Below, in pieces: positions 8,691 through 18,900 of a DNA stretch of 64,000 nucleotides. Source of the stretch: Pseudescherichia sp031987975 (GTDB lineage: Bacteria; Pseudomonadota; Gammaproteobacteria; Enterobacterales; Enterobacteriaceae); contig NZ_DALZYX010000003.1 of the NCBI RefSeq assembly GCF_031987975.1, positions 186,001 through 250,000 of the forward strand. Reading direction: 5' to 3'. Under the pieces are notes generated by a model. The model was not told where the DNA came from and ran no database searches. It worked only from the letters and a program-made list of their open reading frames with translations. Made by a program: the position numbers and the translations under genes. Every line of letters starts with the position of its first letter. Position 1 is the first letter of the stretch.

Positions 8691-9497
8691 CTATACGGCG
8701 CGGGCAGCTTTTGCCATCATCTTCTTCAGCGCATGGGAGACCGCCACGAAGCCAAAAGTGGCGGTGACCATAGTCGCCGCGCCGAAGCCGGAGGCGCAGT
8801 CCATCCGCTTCGGTCCCTCCGCCGTACTCTTCATGGCGCATACCGTGCCGTCCGCCTGTGGATAGACCAGCGCCTCGGTAGAGAAAACGCAGTCCACGCC
8901 CAGCTTGCCCTTGCTGTTTTTCACCACGCCAAAGTCGCTTTTTAGCCGCTCGCGCAGCTTGGCAGCCAGCGGATCCTGAATCGTCTTCGCCAGATCGCTG
9001 ACCTGAATCTGCGTCGGATCGATCTGCCCGCCCGCGCCGCCGGTGGTGACCAGCGGAATTTTATACCGACGGCAGTAGGCGATCAGCGCCGCCTTGGGCC
9101 GCACGCTATCGATGGCGTCGATGACGTAGGTGAAGTCCTTGTTCATCAGCGTTGCCACGTTGTCGGCGGTCACGAAGTCATCCACTACCGTCACCAGACA
9201 CTCGGGATTGATCTGGCGAATGCGGTCCGCCATCACCTCGGCTTTGGCCAGCCCGACGCTGTCGCGCAGGGCATGGATCTGCCGGTTGGTATTGGTTACG
9301 CAGACGTCGTCCATATCGATCAGCGTAATCGCGCCGATCCCGGTACGAGCCAGCGCTTCCGCAGCCCAGGAGCCAACGCCGCCAATGCCCACCACGCAGA
9401 TATGCGCACGGGCAAACAGCGCCAGCGCATCTTCACCATACAACCGCGCCGTGCCGCCAAAACGCTGACGCCAGGCATCGCTGATTACCACAGACAT
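8691..9497 (-). CDS. tcdA: tRNA threonylcarbamoyladenosine dehydratase TcdA (CsdL)
   Basis: E1/MoeB-like ATP-dependent enzyme of 268 aa. It cyclises t6A37 to ct6A in ANN-decoding tRNAs. The nucleotide-binding loop is VVGIGGVGSWAAEALARTG (residues ~35-53), followed by LIDMDDVCVTNTNRQ. A hydrophobic C-terminal tail (VTATFGFVAVSHALKKM) could anchor it to the membrane. It converges on csdAE across a REP element and shares the sulfur-relay context. mltA is upstream on the same strand, 41 bases away. Confidence 0.94.
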   Translation of the reverse strand: MSVVISDAWRQRFGGTARLYGEDALALFARAHICVVGIGGVGSWAAEALARTGIGAITLIDMDDVCVTNTNRQIHALRDSVGLAKAEVMADRIRQINPECLVTVVDDFVTADNVATLMNKDFTYVIDAIDSVRPKAALIAYCRRYKIPLVTTGGAGGQIDPTQIQVSDLAKTIQDPLAAKLRERLKSDFGVVKNSKGKLGVDCVFSTEALVYPQADGTVCAMKSTAEGPKRMDCASGFGAATMVTATFGFVAVSHALKKMMAKAARAV

Positions 9498-9538
9498 AAG
9501 ACCTCAGATATCTAAATTGGGCGCGCAGATTAGCATAC

Positions 9539-10642
9539 TCAGCCGCTAAAGACGTTACCGGTTCCTGCCCCCGGCGCGTTTTTCAGCACCCATACGCGAC
9601 CGTAGTGGTTATACCATCCGGCGCGGTGCCCGGCGTCAGGGCCAATCCCCTGGTAGATATCAAAGTGCTGACCTTTGATTGCGCCGCCTACGTCGAGAGC
9701 GACCATCAGGCGCAGCTCATACTGACCGTTAAACTTGCCGTTGTTATCCAGCAGCGGTACCTCTGCCAGCAGCGTTGTCCCTGCCGGGATAATGCTGCGA
9801 TCGGAGGCTACCGACGCCCGACCAATTAGCGGCACGGCGCTGGCACCTTTCACCGGGGCATAAGACTGCGGCTTGAAGAAAACAAAGGAAGGGTTCTGCT
9901 CCAGCAGCTCCTGCACCTCGGCAGGGCTGTGGGTCTCCCCCCAGTGGCGGATCGCCTGCATCGACATATCCTCGCGTTTCACTTCCCCACGGTCGATCAG
10001 CACCTTACCAATGCTGCGGTAGGCGTGGCCGTTTTTACCGCCATAGCTGAAGAAGTTCAGCGGGCTACCGTCGCCAAAATCGATATAGCCGCTGCCCTGC
10101 ACGTCCATAATAAAGTTGTCCATCAGCGAGTTACTGTAGGCCAGCACATAGCTGTCGCTGAGCGCGCCGGAGTAGATCTCTGCCCGGGACGGCAGGCGAC
10201 CGCGTTTAGGCGGCATACGATAGATAGGATACTGGAACTCGCCCTGTCGGGTATGGCGGGCCTGTACCACCGGCGTATAGTAGCCGGTAAACTGAACGTT
10301 GCCGTAGTTATCGGTGCCGTTCATCTGCCAGGCGTCAATGCCGTACTGGCGCATGGTGCGGGTGTCGCCCCCGGCGCGCAACCACTCCTGCACCGCGCTA
10401 TAGACGGCGCTCTGGTTGCCGTAAAGGCGCGGCGAGGCGCTGCGGATCTGGCCTACCTGCTGGGCAAAGTCGCCGCCGTTAATCGGCGCACCTACCGCAT
10501 CCGGCTGGTTTACCAGGGTGAAAGGCTGGGTTAACTTCCCGTCTTCATACTGCTGACCGCGATCGGTCGGTTTCGAGGAGCAGGCGGCAAGCAACGCCAG
10601 CGCTGCGCCCGTGAGGAGATACTTCGACCAACGTCCTTTCAT
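9539..10642 (-). CDS. mltA: membrane-bound lytic murein transglycosylase A
   Basis: Outer-membrane lipoprotein of 367 aa that cleaves the MurNAc-GlcNAc bond of peptidoglycan, forming 1,6-anhydroMurNAc. The signal peptide ends in a LAAC lipobox (Cys21). The MltA domain (YYTPVVQARHTRQGEFQYPIY, read in parts) is followed by the 3D domain, whose aspartates lie in LMVALDVGGAIKGQHFDIYQG (two adjoining segments). Length and ends match the family. An ordinary core gene. Confidence 0.94.
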   Translation of the reverse strand: MKGRWSKYLLTGAALALLAACSSKPTDRGQQYEDGKLTQPFTLVNQPDAVGAPINGGDFAQQVGQIRSASPRLYGNQSAVYSAVQEWLRAGGDTRTMRQYGIDAWQMNGTDNYGNVQFTGYYTPVVQARHTRQGEFQYPIYRMPPKRGRLPSRAEIYSGALSDSYVLAYSNSLMDNFIMDVQGSGYIDFGDGSPLNFFSYGGKNGHAYRSIGKVLIDRGEVKREDMSMQAIRHWGETHSPAEVQELLEQNPSFVFFKPQSYAPVKGASAVPLIGRASVASDRSIIPAGTTLLAEVPLLDNNGKFNGQYELRLMVALDVGGAIKGQHFDIYQGIGPDAGHRAGWYNHYGRVWVLKNAPGAGTGNVFSG

Positions 10643-10810
10643 TGTTTCTCATCTTTTTGGTTAACCAGGGGGCGTGATGAAGATAACAAACCAGTTTCGC
10701 TAATGAAATGCGTAATAGTCGCCTTAACGCCAATTACGTATAAAAAACGCGCATATTGTGCCATTTTTATGCGAATGCTTTCATAATTTAACAATTTTCT
10801 TGAAAAAGGG

Positions 10811-10838
10811 TTGCGTCAAAGAGCGAGCGGAGTATAGT
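10811..10838 (+). promoter_or_regulatory. promoter of the initiator tRNA operon
   Basis: TTGCGT (10811-10816), 16 bases, then TATAGT (10833-10838). The discriminator downstream (GCGCTTCC) is GC-rich, as in stringently controlled stable-RNA promoters. The first tRNA starts 14 bases beyond the -10. Confidence 0.65.
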
Positions 10839-10851
10839 GCGCTTCCACGGA

Positions 10852-10928
<77 letters not shown>

Positions 10929-10972
10929 ATACAGTGTGAAAGAAAGAAACCTGCTGAATAAGCAGAGACGGA

Positions 10973-11049
<77 letters not shown>

Positions 11050-11093
11050 ATACAGTGTGAAAGAAAGAAACCTGCTGAATAAGCAGAGACGGA

Positions 11094-11170
<77 letters not shown>

Positions 11171-11180
11171 CTTCAACAAT

Positions 11181-11205
11181 AAACACCCTGACGGGTGTTT
11201 TTTTG
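11181..11205 (+). terminator. terminator of the initiator tRNA operon
   Basis: ACACCC (11183-11188) pairs with GGGTGT (11193-11198) around TGAC, followed by a run of seven T (11198-11204). Confidence 0.85.
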
Positions 11206-11240
11206 TTTCTGCCTCCCGGCAAACCTGCCCGGCAAAAACG

Positions 11241-12494
11241 TTAGCCCCTGCGGGCCAACGTTACGCCATCAGCAAAGTAAGCCTTGATCCCTGCCAGAAT
11301 CGACTCCGCGACCTCCTGCTGAAACGCCGAGGTTCTGAGCTTGCGCTCCTCTTCCACGTTACTGATAAATGCCGTCTCTACCAGGATCGACGGAATATCC
11401 GGCGCTTTCAGCACCGCAAAGCCCGCCTGATCGACCCGGTTCTTATGCAGTTTGTTGACATGACCGAGGCGGTTTAGCACCTCTTTGCCAAACTTCAGGC
11501 TGTCGTTGATGGTCAGGGACTGCACCATATCGAACAGGGTGTGATCCAGATACTGATCGCCGCTCTTGCTTACGCCGCCTATCAGGTCGGCGGCGTTTTG
11601 CGTCTGGGCGAGGTATTTCGCCGCCGTACTGGTGGCCCCTTTCGTTGACAGCGCAAAAACCGACGAGCCACGAGCGGCCCGGCTGGTAAAGGCATCAGCG
11701 TGGATAGAGACAAAGAGATCGGCGCGCTGCTTCTGCGCTTTAGCGACCCGCACCTTCAGTGGAATAAAGACATCTTCGTTGCGCGTCATGTAGGCCTTCA
11801 TATTGGCCTCTTTATCAATCAATGCGCGCAGGCGGCGGGCAATTTGCAGCACCACGTCTTTTTCACGGGTCTTATATTTGCCGATCGCACCTGGATCTTC
11901 TCCCCCGTGGCCGGGATCGAGCATGATCACCACCGGCCGATCGCGTCCGGCCTTGCCCGGCTGGGGACCGCTCTGGGCAGGCGGCACCTGCTTGTCCAGG
12001 TTGCCTTTGTTGTAATCCTCCAGCAGCGCCAGGAGCGGATCCTGCTCGTTCTGGCCGTTGACCGGATAGAGATCCATCACCAGGCGCTCTTTAAACTCTG
12101 ATACCGGGGCCAGCGAGAAGAGATGCGGACTGACGTTCTGCTTAAGCTCAAACACCATGCGCACGGTTTTAGGATCGAACTGGCCGACGCGGGCAGATTT
12201 GATAAAGGGATCGCTATCGTGGATTTGTGTCCCAACCCCTTTTAGCACTGAATTGAGGTTTACGCCCTCAATATCTACCACCAATCGTTCAGGATTGCTT
12301 AAGGCAAACTGACGGTATTTCAGCACCCGGTTTGACTCCACGGTGATGCGCGTATAGGTCGATGCGGGCCAGACGCGTACGGCGATAACCTGACTAACCG
12401 CGGCTAAACCTGCCTTGCTTACGCTAAGCAACCACAGAGCGCCAGCGCCTTGTAACAGCTGGCGACGGCTAAGAGCTGAGTTGGATCCTGACAT
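11241..12494 (-). CDS. amiC: N-acetylmuramoyl-L-alanine amidase AmiC
   Basis: Periplasmic zinc amidase of 417 aa that splits septal peptidoglycan during cell division. The N-terminus has a twin-arginine export signal (SRRQLLQGAGALWLLSV). An AMIN septum-targeting domain (~30-140) comes next, then a proline-rich linker and the Amidase_3 domain (~190-410) with zinc/catalytic segments LDPGHGGEDPGAIG, SIHADAF and ETAFISN. I place the start at the ATG at 12494, which has GGGAGAGG just upstream and gives the family N-terminus MSGSN; a TTG five codons earlier is unlikely. It diverges from argA. Confidence 0.95.
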   Translation of the reverse strand: MSGSNSALSRRQLLQGAGALWLLSVSKAGLAAVSQVIAVRVWPASTYTRITVESNRVLKYRQFALSNPERLVVDIEGVNLNSVLKGVGTQIHDSDPFIKSARVGQFDPKTVRMVFELKQNVSPHLFSLAPVSEFKERLVMDLYPVNGQNEQDPLLALLEDYNKGNLDKQVPPAQSGPQPGKAGRDRPVVIMLDPGHGGEDPGAIGKYKTREKDVVLQIARRLRALIDKEANMKAYMTRNEDVFIPLKVRVAKAQKQRADLFVSIHADAFTSRAARGSSVFALSTKGATSTAAKYLAQTQNAADLIGGVSKSGDQYLDHTLFDMVQSLTINDSLKFGKEVLNRLGHVNKLHKNRVDQAGFAVLKAPDIPSILVETAFISNVEEERKLRTSAFQQEVAESILAGIKAYFADGVTLARRG

Positions 12495-12672
12495 GCCTCT
12501 CCCGAGCAAAAATTACGTCATTTATTATTAAAACGGCCTGCTTGACGAAAAACTTTAACGAATGATGCATAAACTGTCATCAACAAAAGGGTAAACATTA
12601 ATTTAACAGCGGTGACAATGTGGAGCATTTTCTCACATCCCGGTGAAATTTTGACTTGCGCCCACGACAATA

Positions 12673-12711
12673 AAAGAATAAAAATACAGAAATTACGAAT
12701 AATCATGCAAT
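12673..12711 (+). promoter_or_regulatory. paired ARG boxes (ArgR operator) upstream of argA
   Basis: Two 18-base ARG boxes at 12673-12690 and 12694-12711, exactly 3 bases apart, the standard spacing for an ArgR hexamer. They carry the core matches GAATAA...AT.CA. A -35-like TTGACT at 12651-12656 would put the -10 inside the first box, so bound ArgR would block the argA promoter. Confidence 0.75.
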
Positions 12712-12723
12712 GAGGGTTGTGCC

Positions 12724-14055
12724 GTGGTGAAGGAGCGTCGAACCGAACTGGTACAGGGATTCCGCCATTCTGTTCCCTATATTAATGCCCATCGGGGAAA
12801 AACCTTTGTCATCATGCTGGGTGGTGAAGCCATCGAGCATGAGAACTTTTCCAGCATCGTCAACGATATCGGGCTGCTGCACAGCCTCGGCATTCGCCTG
12901 GTTGTTGTCTACGGCGCACGCCCGCAGATTGATGCTAACCTGGCGGAGCACCACCACGAGCCTATCTATCACAAGCATACCCGCGTCACCGACGCTAAAA
13001 CCCTGGAGCTGGTCAAGCAGGCGGCGGGCCTGCTGCAGCTTGATATCACCGCACGTCTTTCGATGAGCCTGAACAATACGCCGCTGCAAGGGGCGCATAT
13101 TAACGTGGTGAGCGGCAACTTTATCATTGCCCAGCCGCTGGGCGTGGATGACGGGGTCGATTACTGCCACAGCGGGCGTATTCGCCGCATCGATGAAGAG
13201 GCGATCCACCGTCAGCTCGACGGCGGCGCTATTGTGCTGCTGGGACCGGTAGCGGTATCGGTGACCGGAGAGAGCTTTAACCTCACTTCAGAAGAGGTTG
13301 CCACCCAGCTCGCCATTAAACTGAAGGCGGAGAAAATGATTGGCTTCTGCTCATCGCAGGGGGTAATCAACGACGAAGGCAATATCGTCTCTGAGCTGTT
13401 CCCCAACGATGCCCAGACCCGAGTCGAAGAGCTGGAGGCGCGGCAGGACTATCACTCCGGTACGGTGCGCTTCCTGCGCGGCGCGGTAAAAGCCTGCCGT
13501 AGCGGCGTGCGCCGCAGCCACCTGATTAGCTATCAAGAAGATGGTGCGCTGTTGCAGGAGCTTTTCTCCCGCGACGGCATCGGCACGCAGATTGTGATGG
13601 AGAGCGCCGAGCAGATCCGCCGCGCCACCATCAACGATATCGGCGGCATTCTGGAGCTGATCCGCCCCCTCGAGCAGCAGGGCATTCTGGTACGGCGCTC
13701 CCGCGAGCAGCTGGAGATGGAGATCGACAAGTTCACCATTATTCAGCGCGACAACCTGACCATCGCCTGTGCCGCACTCTATCCCTTCCCGGAAGAGAAG
13801 ATTGGCGAGATGGCCTGCGTAGCGGTGCATCCTGACTACCGCAGCTCGTCGCGCGGCGAAGCGCTGCTGGAGCGTGTTGCCCTTCAGGCGCGACAGATGG
13901 GTCTCAGCAAGCTATTTGTGCTGACCACCCGCAGCATTCACTGGTTCCAGGAGCGCGGCTTTACCCCGGTAGATATCGACCTGCTGCCGGAGAGCAAAAA
14001 GCAGATGTACAACTATCAGCGCCGCTCAAAGGTGCTGATGGCGGATCTTACCTAA
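12724..14055 (+). CDS. argA: N-acetylglutamate synthase ArgA
   Basis: First enzyme of arginine biosynthesis (acetyl-CoA + glutamate), 443 aa, and the point of arginine feedback control. The start is GTG (VKERRTELVQGF). The N-terminal amino-acid-kinase-like domain (residues ~1-280) is the allosteric part. The C-terminal GNAT domain (~295-430) has the acetyl-CoA loop CVAVHPDYRSSSRGEALLE. ARG boxes just upstream explain repression by ArgR. A bidirectional terminator separates it from the convergent recD. Confidence 0.96.
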   Translation: MVKERRTELVQGFRHSVPYINAHRGKTFVIMLGGEAIEHENFSSIVNDIGLLHSLGIRLVVVYGARPQIDANLAEHHHEPIYHKHTRVTDAKTLELVKQAAGLLQLDITARLSMSLNNTPLQGAHINVVSGNFIIAQPLGVDDGVDYCHSGRIRRIDEEAIHRQLDGGAIVLLGPVAVSVTGESFNLTSEEVATQLAIKLKAEKMIGFCSSQGVINDEGNIVSELFPNDAQTRVEELEARQDYHSGTVRFLRGAVKACRSGVRRSHLISYQEDGALLQELFSRDGIGTQIVMESAEQIRRATINDIGGILELIRPLEQQGILVRRSREQLEMEIDKFTIIQRDNLTIACAALYPFPEEKIGEMACVAVHPDYRSSSRGEALLERVALQARQMGLSKLFVLTTRSIHWFQERGFTPVDIDLLPESKKQMYNYQRRSKVLMADLT

Positions 14056-14063
14056 GCAAAACA

Positions 14064-14083
14064 CCCTACCCGACTGGGTAGGG
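14064..14083. terminator. hairpin between argA and recD
   Basis: Perfect 8-base stem CCCTACCC (14064-14071) / GGGTAGGG (14076-14083), loop GACT. T-rich sequence (ATTTCTCTATTT) follows on the + strand and AAAA-rich sequence precedes it, so it can act for both convergent genes. Confidence 0.75.
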
Positions 14084-14089
14084 ATTTCT

Positions 14090-15922
14090 CTATTTGACCT
14101 GCGCAAAAATGTCGCCGAGGCCGCTGCGTCGTTCGGTACGGGTGGCAATGGCCTGCACCAGTATACGCTCGTCGGCATAGAGCGACAGCCGACGGCGGGC
14201 ACGGGTGATTGCCGTGTAGACCAGTTCCCGGGTCACCACCGGCACCATCTGTCCCGGCAGGACCAGCGCGGCGTGATCAAACTCGGACCCCTGAGATTTG
14301 TGCACCGTCATCGCCCAGGCTGTTTCATGCTCCGGCAGGCGGCTGGGCTGCACCGATTTAACTTTACCGTCCGGCAGTGGGAACCAGACGCGGGTCCCCT
14401 GCCCCCGGTTCAGCGCCACGCCAATATCGCCGTTAAATAGCCCCAGCGCGCTATCGTTGCGGGAGATCATCACTGGCCGTCCATCAAACCAGCGCGAGTG
14501 CGGTGTTCGCTTGATTCGCCGCTGGTTTGCCAGGGTCTGCTCGAGCCGTTCATTCAGGCCTGCTACCCCAAACGGTCCCTCGCGCAGGGCGCAGAGCAGC
14601 TGGTATTCACTGAAGGCCGCCAGAATCGCCTCTGGTTCCGCCTCGTCACGCACCAGTTGCAGGTAGCGCCCGTAGCCCGCCAGGGCATCGTCCAGCAGGA
14701 TCTGATAATCATCACGCGCCTGTAGGGATTTGTGCTCAATATCGTTAAAACCCTGGCTAAACACCGAACGGGTACTCTTCTTATCGCCCCGGTTTACCGC
14801 CGCCGCCAGCTGACCAATGCCGGAGTCGCTGCCGAAGCGGTAGCTGGTTTGCAGCAGGCAGAGACTGTCCCGCAGCGCGCCTGCCCCGCCGGGTTCTCCG
14901 CAGGGAACGATCATTCCGGTCAGGCGAGAGAGCTGCTCCGCCCGCTCTGGGGTAAAGCCAGCGTTAACCCACGCACAGATATCTCCCAGCACCGCTCCCG
15001 CCTCTACCGAGGCCAGCTGATCGCGATCGCCTAAAAAAATCACCCGGCCATGGGCGGGCAGCGCGTCGATCAGCCGCGACATCATCGGCAGATCGATCAT
15101 TGATGCTTCATCCACCACCAATACGTCAAGGTGCAGCGGATTACCGGCGTGATAGCGCAGGCGCTGGCTGCCGGGCTGTGCGCCAAGCAGACGGTGCAGC
15201 GTACTGGCCTCTACCGGCAGGCGTTTTTTCTGATCGTCGGTTAACGCCAGCTGACGCAGGGCCGCGCCCAGTGACTCCGTCAGACGCGCCGCCGCCTTCC
15301 CGGTCGGAGCGGCCAGATGGATGCGGCAGCGACCGCCGTTCGCCATCTGCACCAAAGCGGCCAGCAGTTTCGCCACCGTGGTGGTTTTGCCGGTGCCCGG
15401 TCCGCCGGAAATCACCGAAATGCGCCGGGTCAGCGCTACCGCTGCTGCCACCTTCTGCCAGTTAATCCCCTCCGTTGGTGGGAAAAGTCCGTCCAGCGTC
15501 TGATGCAACTGGGCTTCGTCAACGCTCAGCGGCTGGTTAACCTCGCTGAAAAAACTCGCCACGGTAAGCTCGTTGCACCACATGCGGTTCAGGTAAAGGC
15601 GCTCCCCAGCCAGCACCATCGGCGCTGGAGTATGACCGTCGCTGACGGCGTCCGATCGCTGTAAAATTGCCGCCCAGTCGCAGGGTGCGCCCGCCTCGGC
15701 AAACAGCGCCATCAGCAGCGAATGGCTCTTATCTTCAGCCTCGGCCGCCAGCCGGGAGAGCGGCAGGCAAACGTGACCTTCACCCGCATCGCGGCTGAGT
15801 ATCGCCGCCGCCAGGGTTACCGCTGGCTCGTCGCGCCCGGCCACGGTCAGGGCAAACTGAACGTCCAGCGGGCGAAACAGCCTCTGGGCCAGCGCCTCTA
15901 TAAGCAGAGTTTGCATCGTCAC
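14090..15922 (-). CDS. recD: exodeoxyribonuclease V alpha subunit RecD
   Basis: Superfamily 1B 5'-3' helicase subunit of RecBCD, 610 aa. Walker A is VISGGPGTGKTTTVAKLLA near residue 170, the DEAD-like box is VLVVDEASMID, and motif VI is TRELVYTAITRARRRLSLY. The listed start is a GTG whose last bases form the recB stop (GTGA, 4-base overlap). An ATG two codons later (15916) is an equal alternative. Translation is surely coupled to recB. Confidence 0.95.
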   Translation of the reverse strand: MTMQTLLIEALAQRLFRPLDVQFALTVAGRDEPAVTLAAAILSRDAGEGHVCLPLSRLAAEAEDKSHSLLMALFAEAGAPCDWAAILQRSDAVSDGHTPAPMVLAGERLYLNRMWCNELTVASFFSEVNQPLSVDEAQLHQTLDGLFPPTEGINWQKVAAAVALTRRISVISGGPGTGKTTTVAKLLAALVQMANGGRCRIHLAAPTGKAAARLTESLGAALRQLALTDDQKKRLPVEASTLHRLLGAQPGSQRLRYHAGNPLHLDVLVVDEASMIDLPMMSRLIDALPAHGRVIFLGDRDQLASVEAGAVLGDICAWVNAGFTPERAEQLSRLTGMIVPCGEPGGAGALRDSLCLLQTSYRFGSDSGIGQLAAAVNRGDKKSTRSVFSQGFNDIEHKSLQARDDYQILLDDALAGYGRYLQLVRDEAEPEAILAAFSEYQLLCALREGPFGVAGLNERLEQTLANQRRIKRTPHSRWFDGRPVMISRNDSALGLFNGDIGVALNRGQGTRVWFPLPDGKVKSVQPSRLPEHETAWAMTVHKSQGSEFDHAALVLPGQMVPVVTRELVYTAITRARRRLSLYADERILVQAIATRTERRSGLGDIFAQVK

Positions 15923-18900
15923 TGTGCGGTCTCCTGATAATTCTCTTCTGACTCTTCACCGCTAAACAGGGCATCCATCTCGCTAATCAGCCGCGCATCC
16001 GGGCGGGTACGGTAGATGCCCTGCGCCCTATTTTGCTCATCGACGCCGCGCAGAAACAGGTAGATCACGCCGCCGAAATGGCGTTCATAGTCGTAGCCTG
16101 CAATACGGTGGCGGAGATAGCGGTGCAGCGCCAGGGTATAAAGTTGATACTGTAGATCGTAGCGGTGCGACTGCATGGCAGCCGCCATCGCCTCCTGGGT
16201 GTAGGCCTCGCTGCTCTCACCCAGCCAGTTGGACTTGTAGTCCAGCAGGTAATAGCGCCCGTTATGGCGGAAAACCAGATCGATAAAGCCCTTTAGCATC
16301 CCGCGCACGTCGCGGAAATCCAGCGGCGAGCAGCCCGCCGAGAGTGGATCGTAACGCCGGATCGTCGCATCCAGCGTCTCTGACGTCAGGGTCTGGGCAA
16401 TCGGAATATAGAACTCCATCTCCACTTGCCTGTCTTTCGCGGTGAGCTGGCTTAACGACAGGCCGGTCTCAATAAGCGGCGCGTGCAGAACGGCGTTGAT
16501 CCATGCCAGCAGCACCGGCTGCCACTGCTCGTCATAACCGCCCGCCTGCAGTTGCTCACTCACCCACTCCTCGGTCACCGGCTGGGTAAAATCGATATTT
16601 TCAAACAGGCCATGTAAGAAGGTGCCCGGCGACGCGCCGCGCGGGAAAGCGTGCGGCGTTAAGGCAGGCACCTCGTCCGCCTGGCGCTCGCCGGCGGCAT
16701 CAACGTCCAGCCGTGGGAGCAGATCCTGGGCGATACCGTGCCCGCGTTGTTGTAAGCCGGAGTAGCTGGTCACCCGCCAGTCATCAAGAATGGGACGCTC
16801 AATGTGCCGGGCGCGCAGCGACGGCGGTAGCGAGAGCGTATACTCCCAGCGTGAATTATCCGGCGTGCCGGGGATGCTCAGTACGATATCGTCCCCGCAC
16901 AGCGCCTCCAGGCAGCGGCGCAAGCCTGCGGCATCGCACGGCTCGCCCCGCTGGATCAGCCTGCCCAGCGCGCTATGGTGAAAATCACTCTCGCCAGACT
17001 TCTCTCCCCGGCGGCGGAACAGCGGAGCGATGCCGAGGCTACAGTGCCAGACGGATCGCGTCAGCGCCACGTAGAGCAGGCGCAGATCCTCCGCCAGCCG
17101 CTCCGCCTCAGCCAGCTCAATGCTCTCATCGGCCTGACTAAGATCCAGCACCGCCTCAAAGGAGTTACGATCGTGATAGAAAGCCTGGTCCTGCGCCCGG
17201 TAGTTGGCGATAAACGGCAGCCAGACCAGCGGATACTCCAGCCCTTTTGCTTTATGGATGGTGACGATCTGTACCAGGTGTTTGTCGCTCTCCAGCCGGA
17301 GCTGCTGACTGGCGGCGTTGCTGTCCGGCTCGGCGATATGCTGCGCCAGCCAGCGCACCAGAGCATGCTCGCTCTCGGCATGTGCCCCTGCCTCCTGTAG
17401 CAGCTCGCTAATGTGCAGGATATCGGTCAGACGCCGCTCGCCGCCAGAGGTCGCCAGCAGGTTCTCCGCAATATTGCGCTGGGCCATCAGGGTACGCAGC
17501 ATCGGCATCACGCCGCGCTTTTGCCACGTCTGGCGGTAGCCGTCAAACTCCTCGACCACCCGATCCCACGCCTCTTCATCTTTGTTGAGCTGCTCAATAT
17601 CCTGGGCGGTCAGGCCAAGCATCCCCGTCGCCAGCGCGCTACGCAAGGTGCTCTCCCGCTCGGGGGTCAGCACCGCCTGGATAAGCCACAGCAGCTCCTG
17701 CGCCTCCGGCGTCTCAAAGACGCTGTCGCGGTTGGAGAGATAGACCGAGGGGATATTCAGCAACGTCAGAGCATCGCGGATCAGCGCCGCCTCGTGACGG
17801 CTACGCACCAGTACGGTGATGTCGGAAGCCTGCACCGCCCTGGCTCGCTTGCCGTCGTGCAGCAACGCGCTGCCCTGCTGTCCCGCCACCAGCCAGTCGC
17901 GGATCTGCGCCGCGCAGAGCTGGGCCATAAAGGCCTGGTAGTCACCGATGCCAACGCCATCGCCCTCCATCAGCCACAGGTTCATGGCGGGCTGCGTTTC
18001 ACCGTGCAGCTCAAAGCGCAGGGGCTGGTTTCTTTCCGCCGCCTTCACCGGCATGAAGGGGATCTCGCGGAACATAAAGGCATTCTCCATCTGGCTGAAG
18101 AGCGTATTCACGCTATTAACCATGCCGGGAGCGGAACGCCAGTTGGTATCGAGTGTGTAGTGGGCGCTCACTTCACCACGTGCTTTCATGTAGGTGAAGA
18201 TATCCGCGCCACGAAAGGCGTAGATAGCCTGCTTGGGATCGCCAATCAGCAGCAGCGCGGTATCCGGCTGCTGTCGCCAGATACGGCGAAAAATACGGTA
18301 CTGCTGGGGATCGGTATCCTGAAATTCATCGATCATCGCCACTGGAAAACGCTGGCGGATCGCGGCTGCAAGCGCCTCACCGTTTTCACTGTTCAGCGCC
18401 TGGTCGAGGCGGCTCAGCATGTCATCAAAGCCCAGCTCGCCGCGACGTCGCTTCTCCCGAGCCACCGCCTCGCGGATCTCCCGCATGGCGGTGGTCAGCA
18501 CCAGGTCACTGAGAGTAAGCGGCTCAGCCAGCAGGCCCTCAATGGCGACAAACAGCGGATGCTCCGGCACGACGCCACCCGCCTTGGTACGCGAGGTTAA
18601 AAACGACTGGGAGAACTTCTCCAGCGCGTCCGGCAGCTGGTAGCTGCGGGTCTCCTCCTCCGCCCAGGCGTTTATTTTCTCTATCCACTTGCCCTGGTTG
18701 CCCCGGTTAAACTTGCGTCGGTCAATGCCAGAGTTTTCAATCAGCGCGTCAAGCTCCGCTACTGCCGCACGCCACTGCTGCTTGATGCCATCAATGCGGG
18801 CGATGATTTTGGCATGACGCGAGGCCAGAGTTTCATCCGCTGGCGGCGGCGATTTAATTACCGGCGCCTCCCCCTGCAGATAGCGGTTAATCGCGTTCAG

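Noticed and set aside
17413..18600. 395-codon plus-strand frame opposite recB, and a 442-codon one opposite ptrA at 20526-21854
   Set aside because: Antisense shadows with typical biased composition; no start context and no family match.
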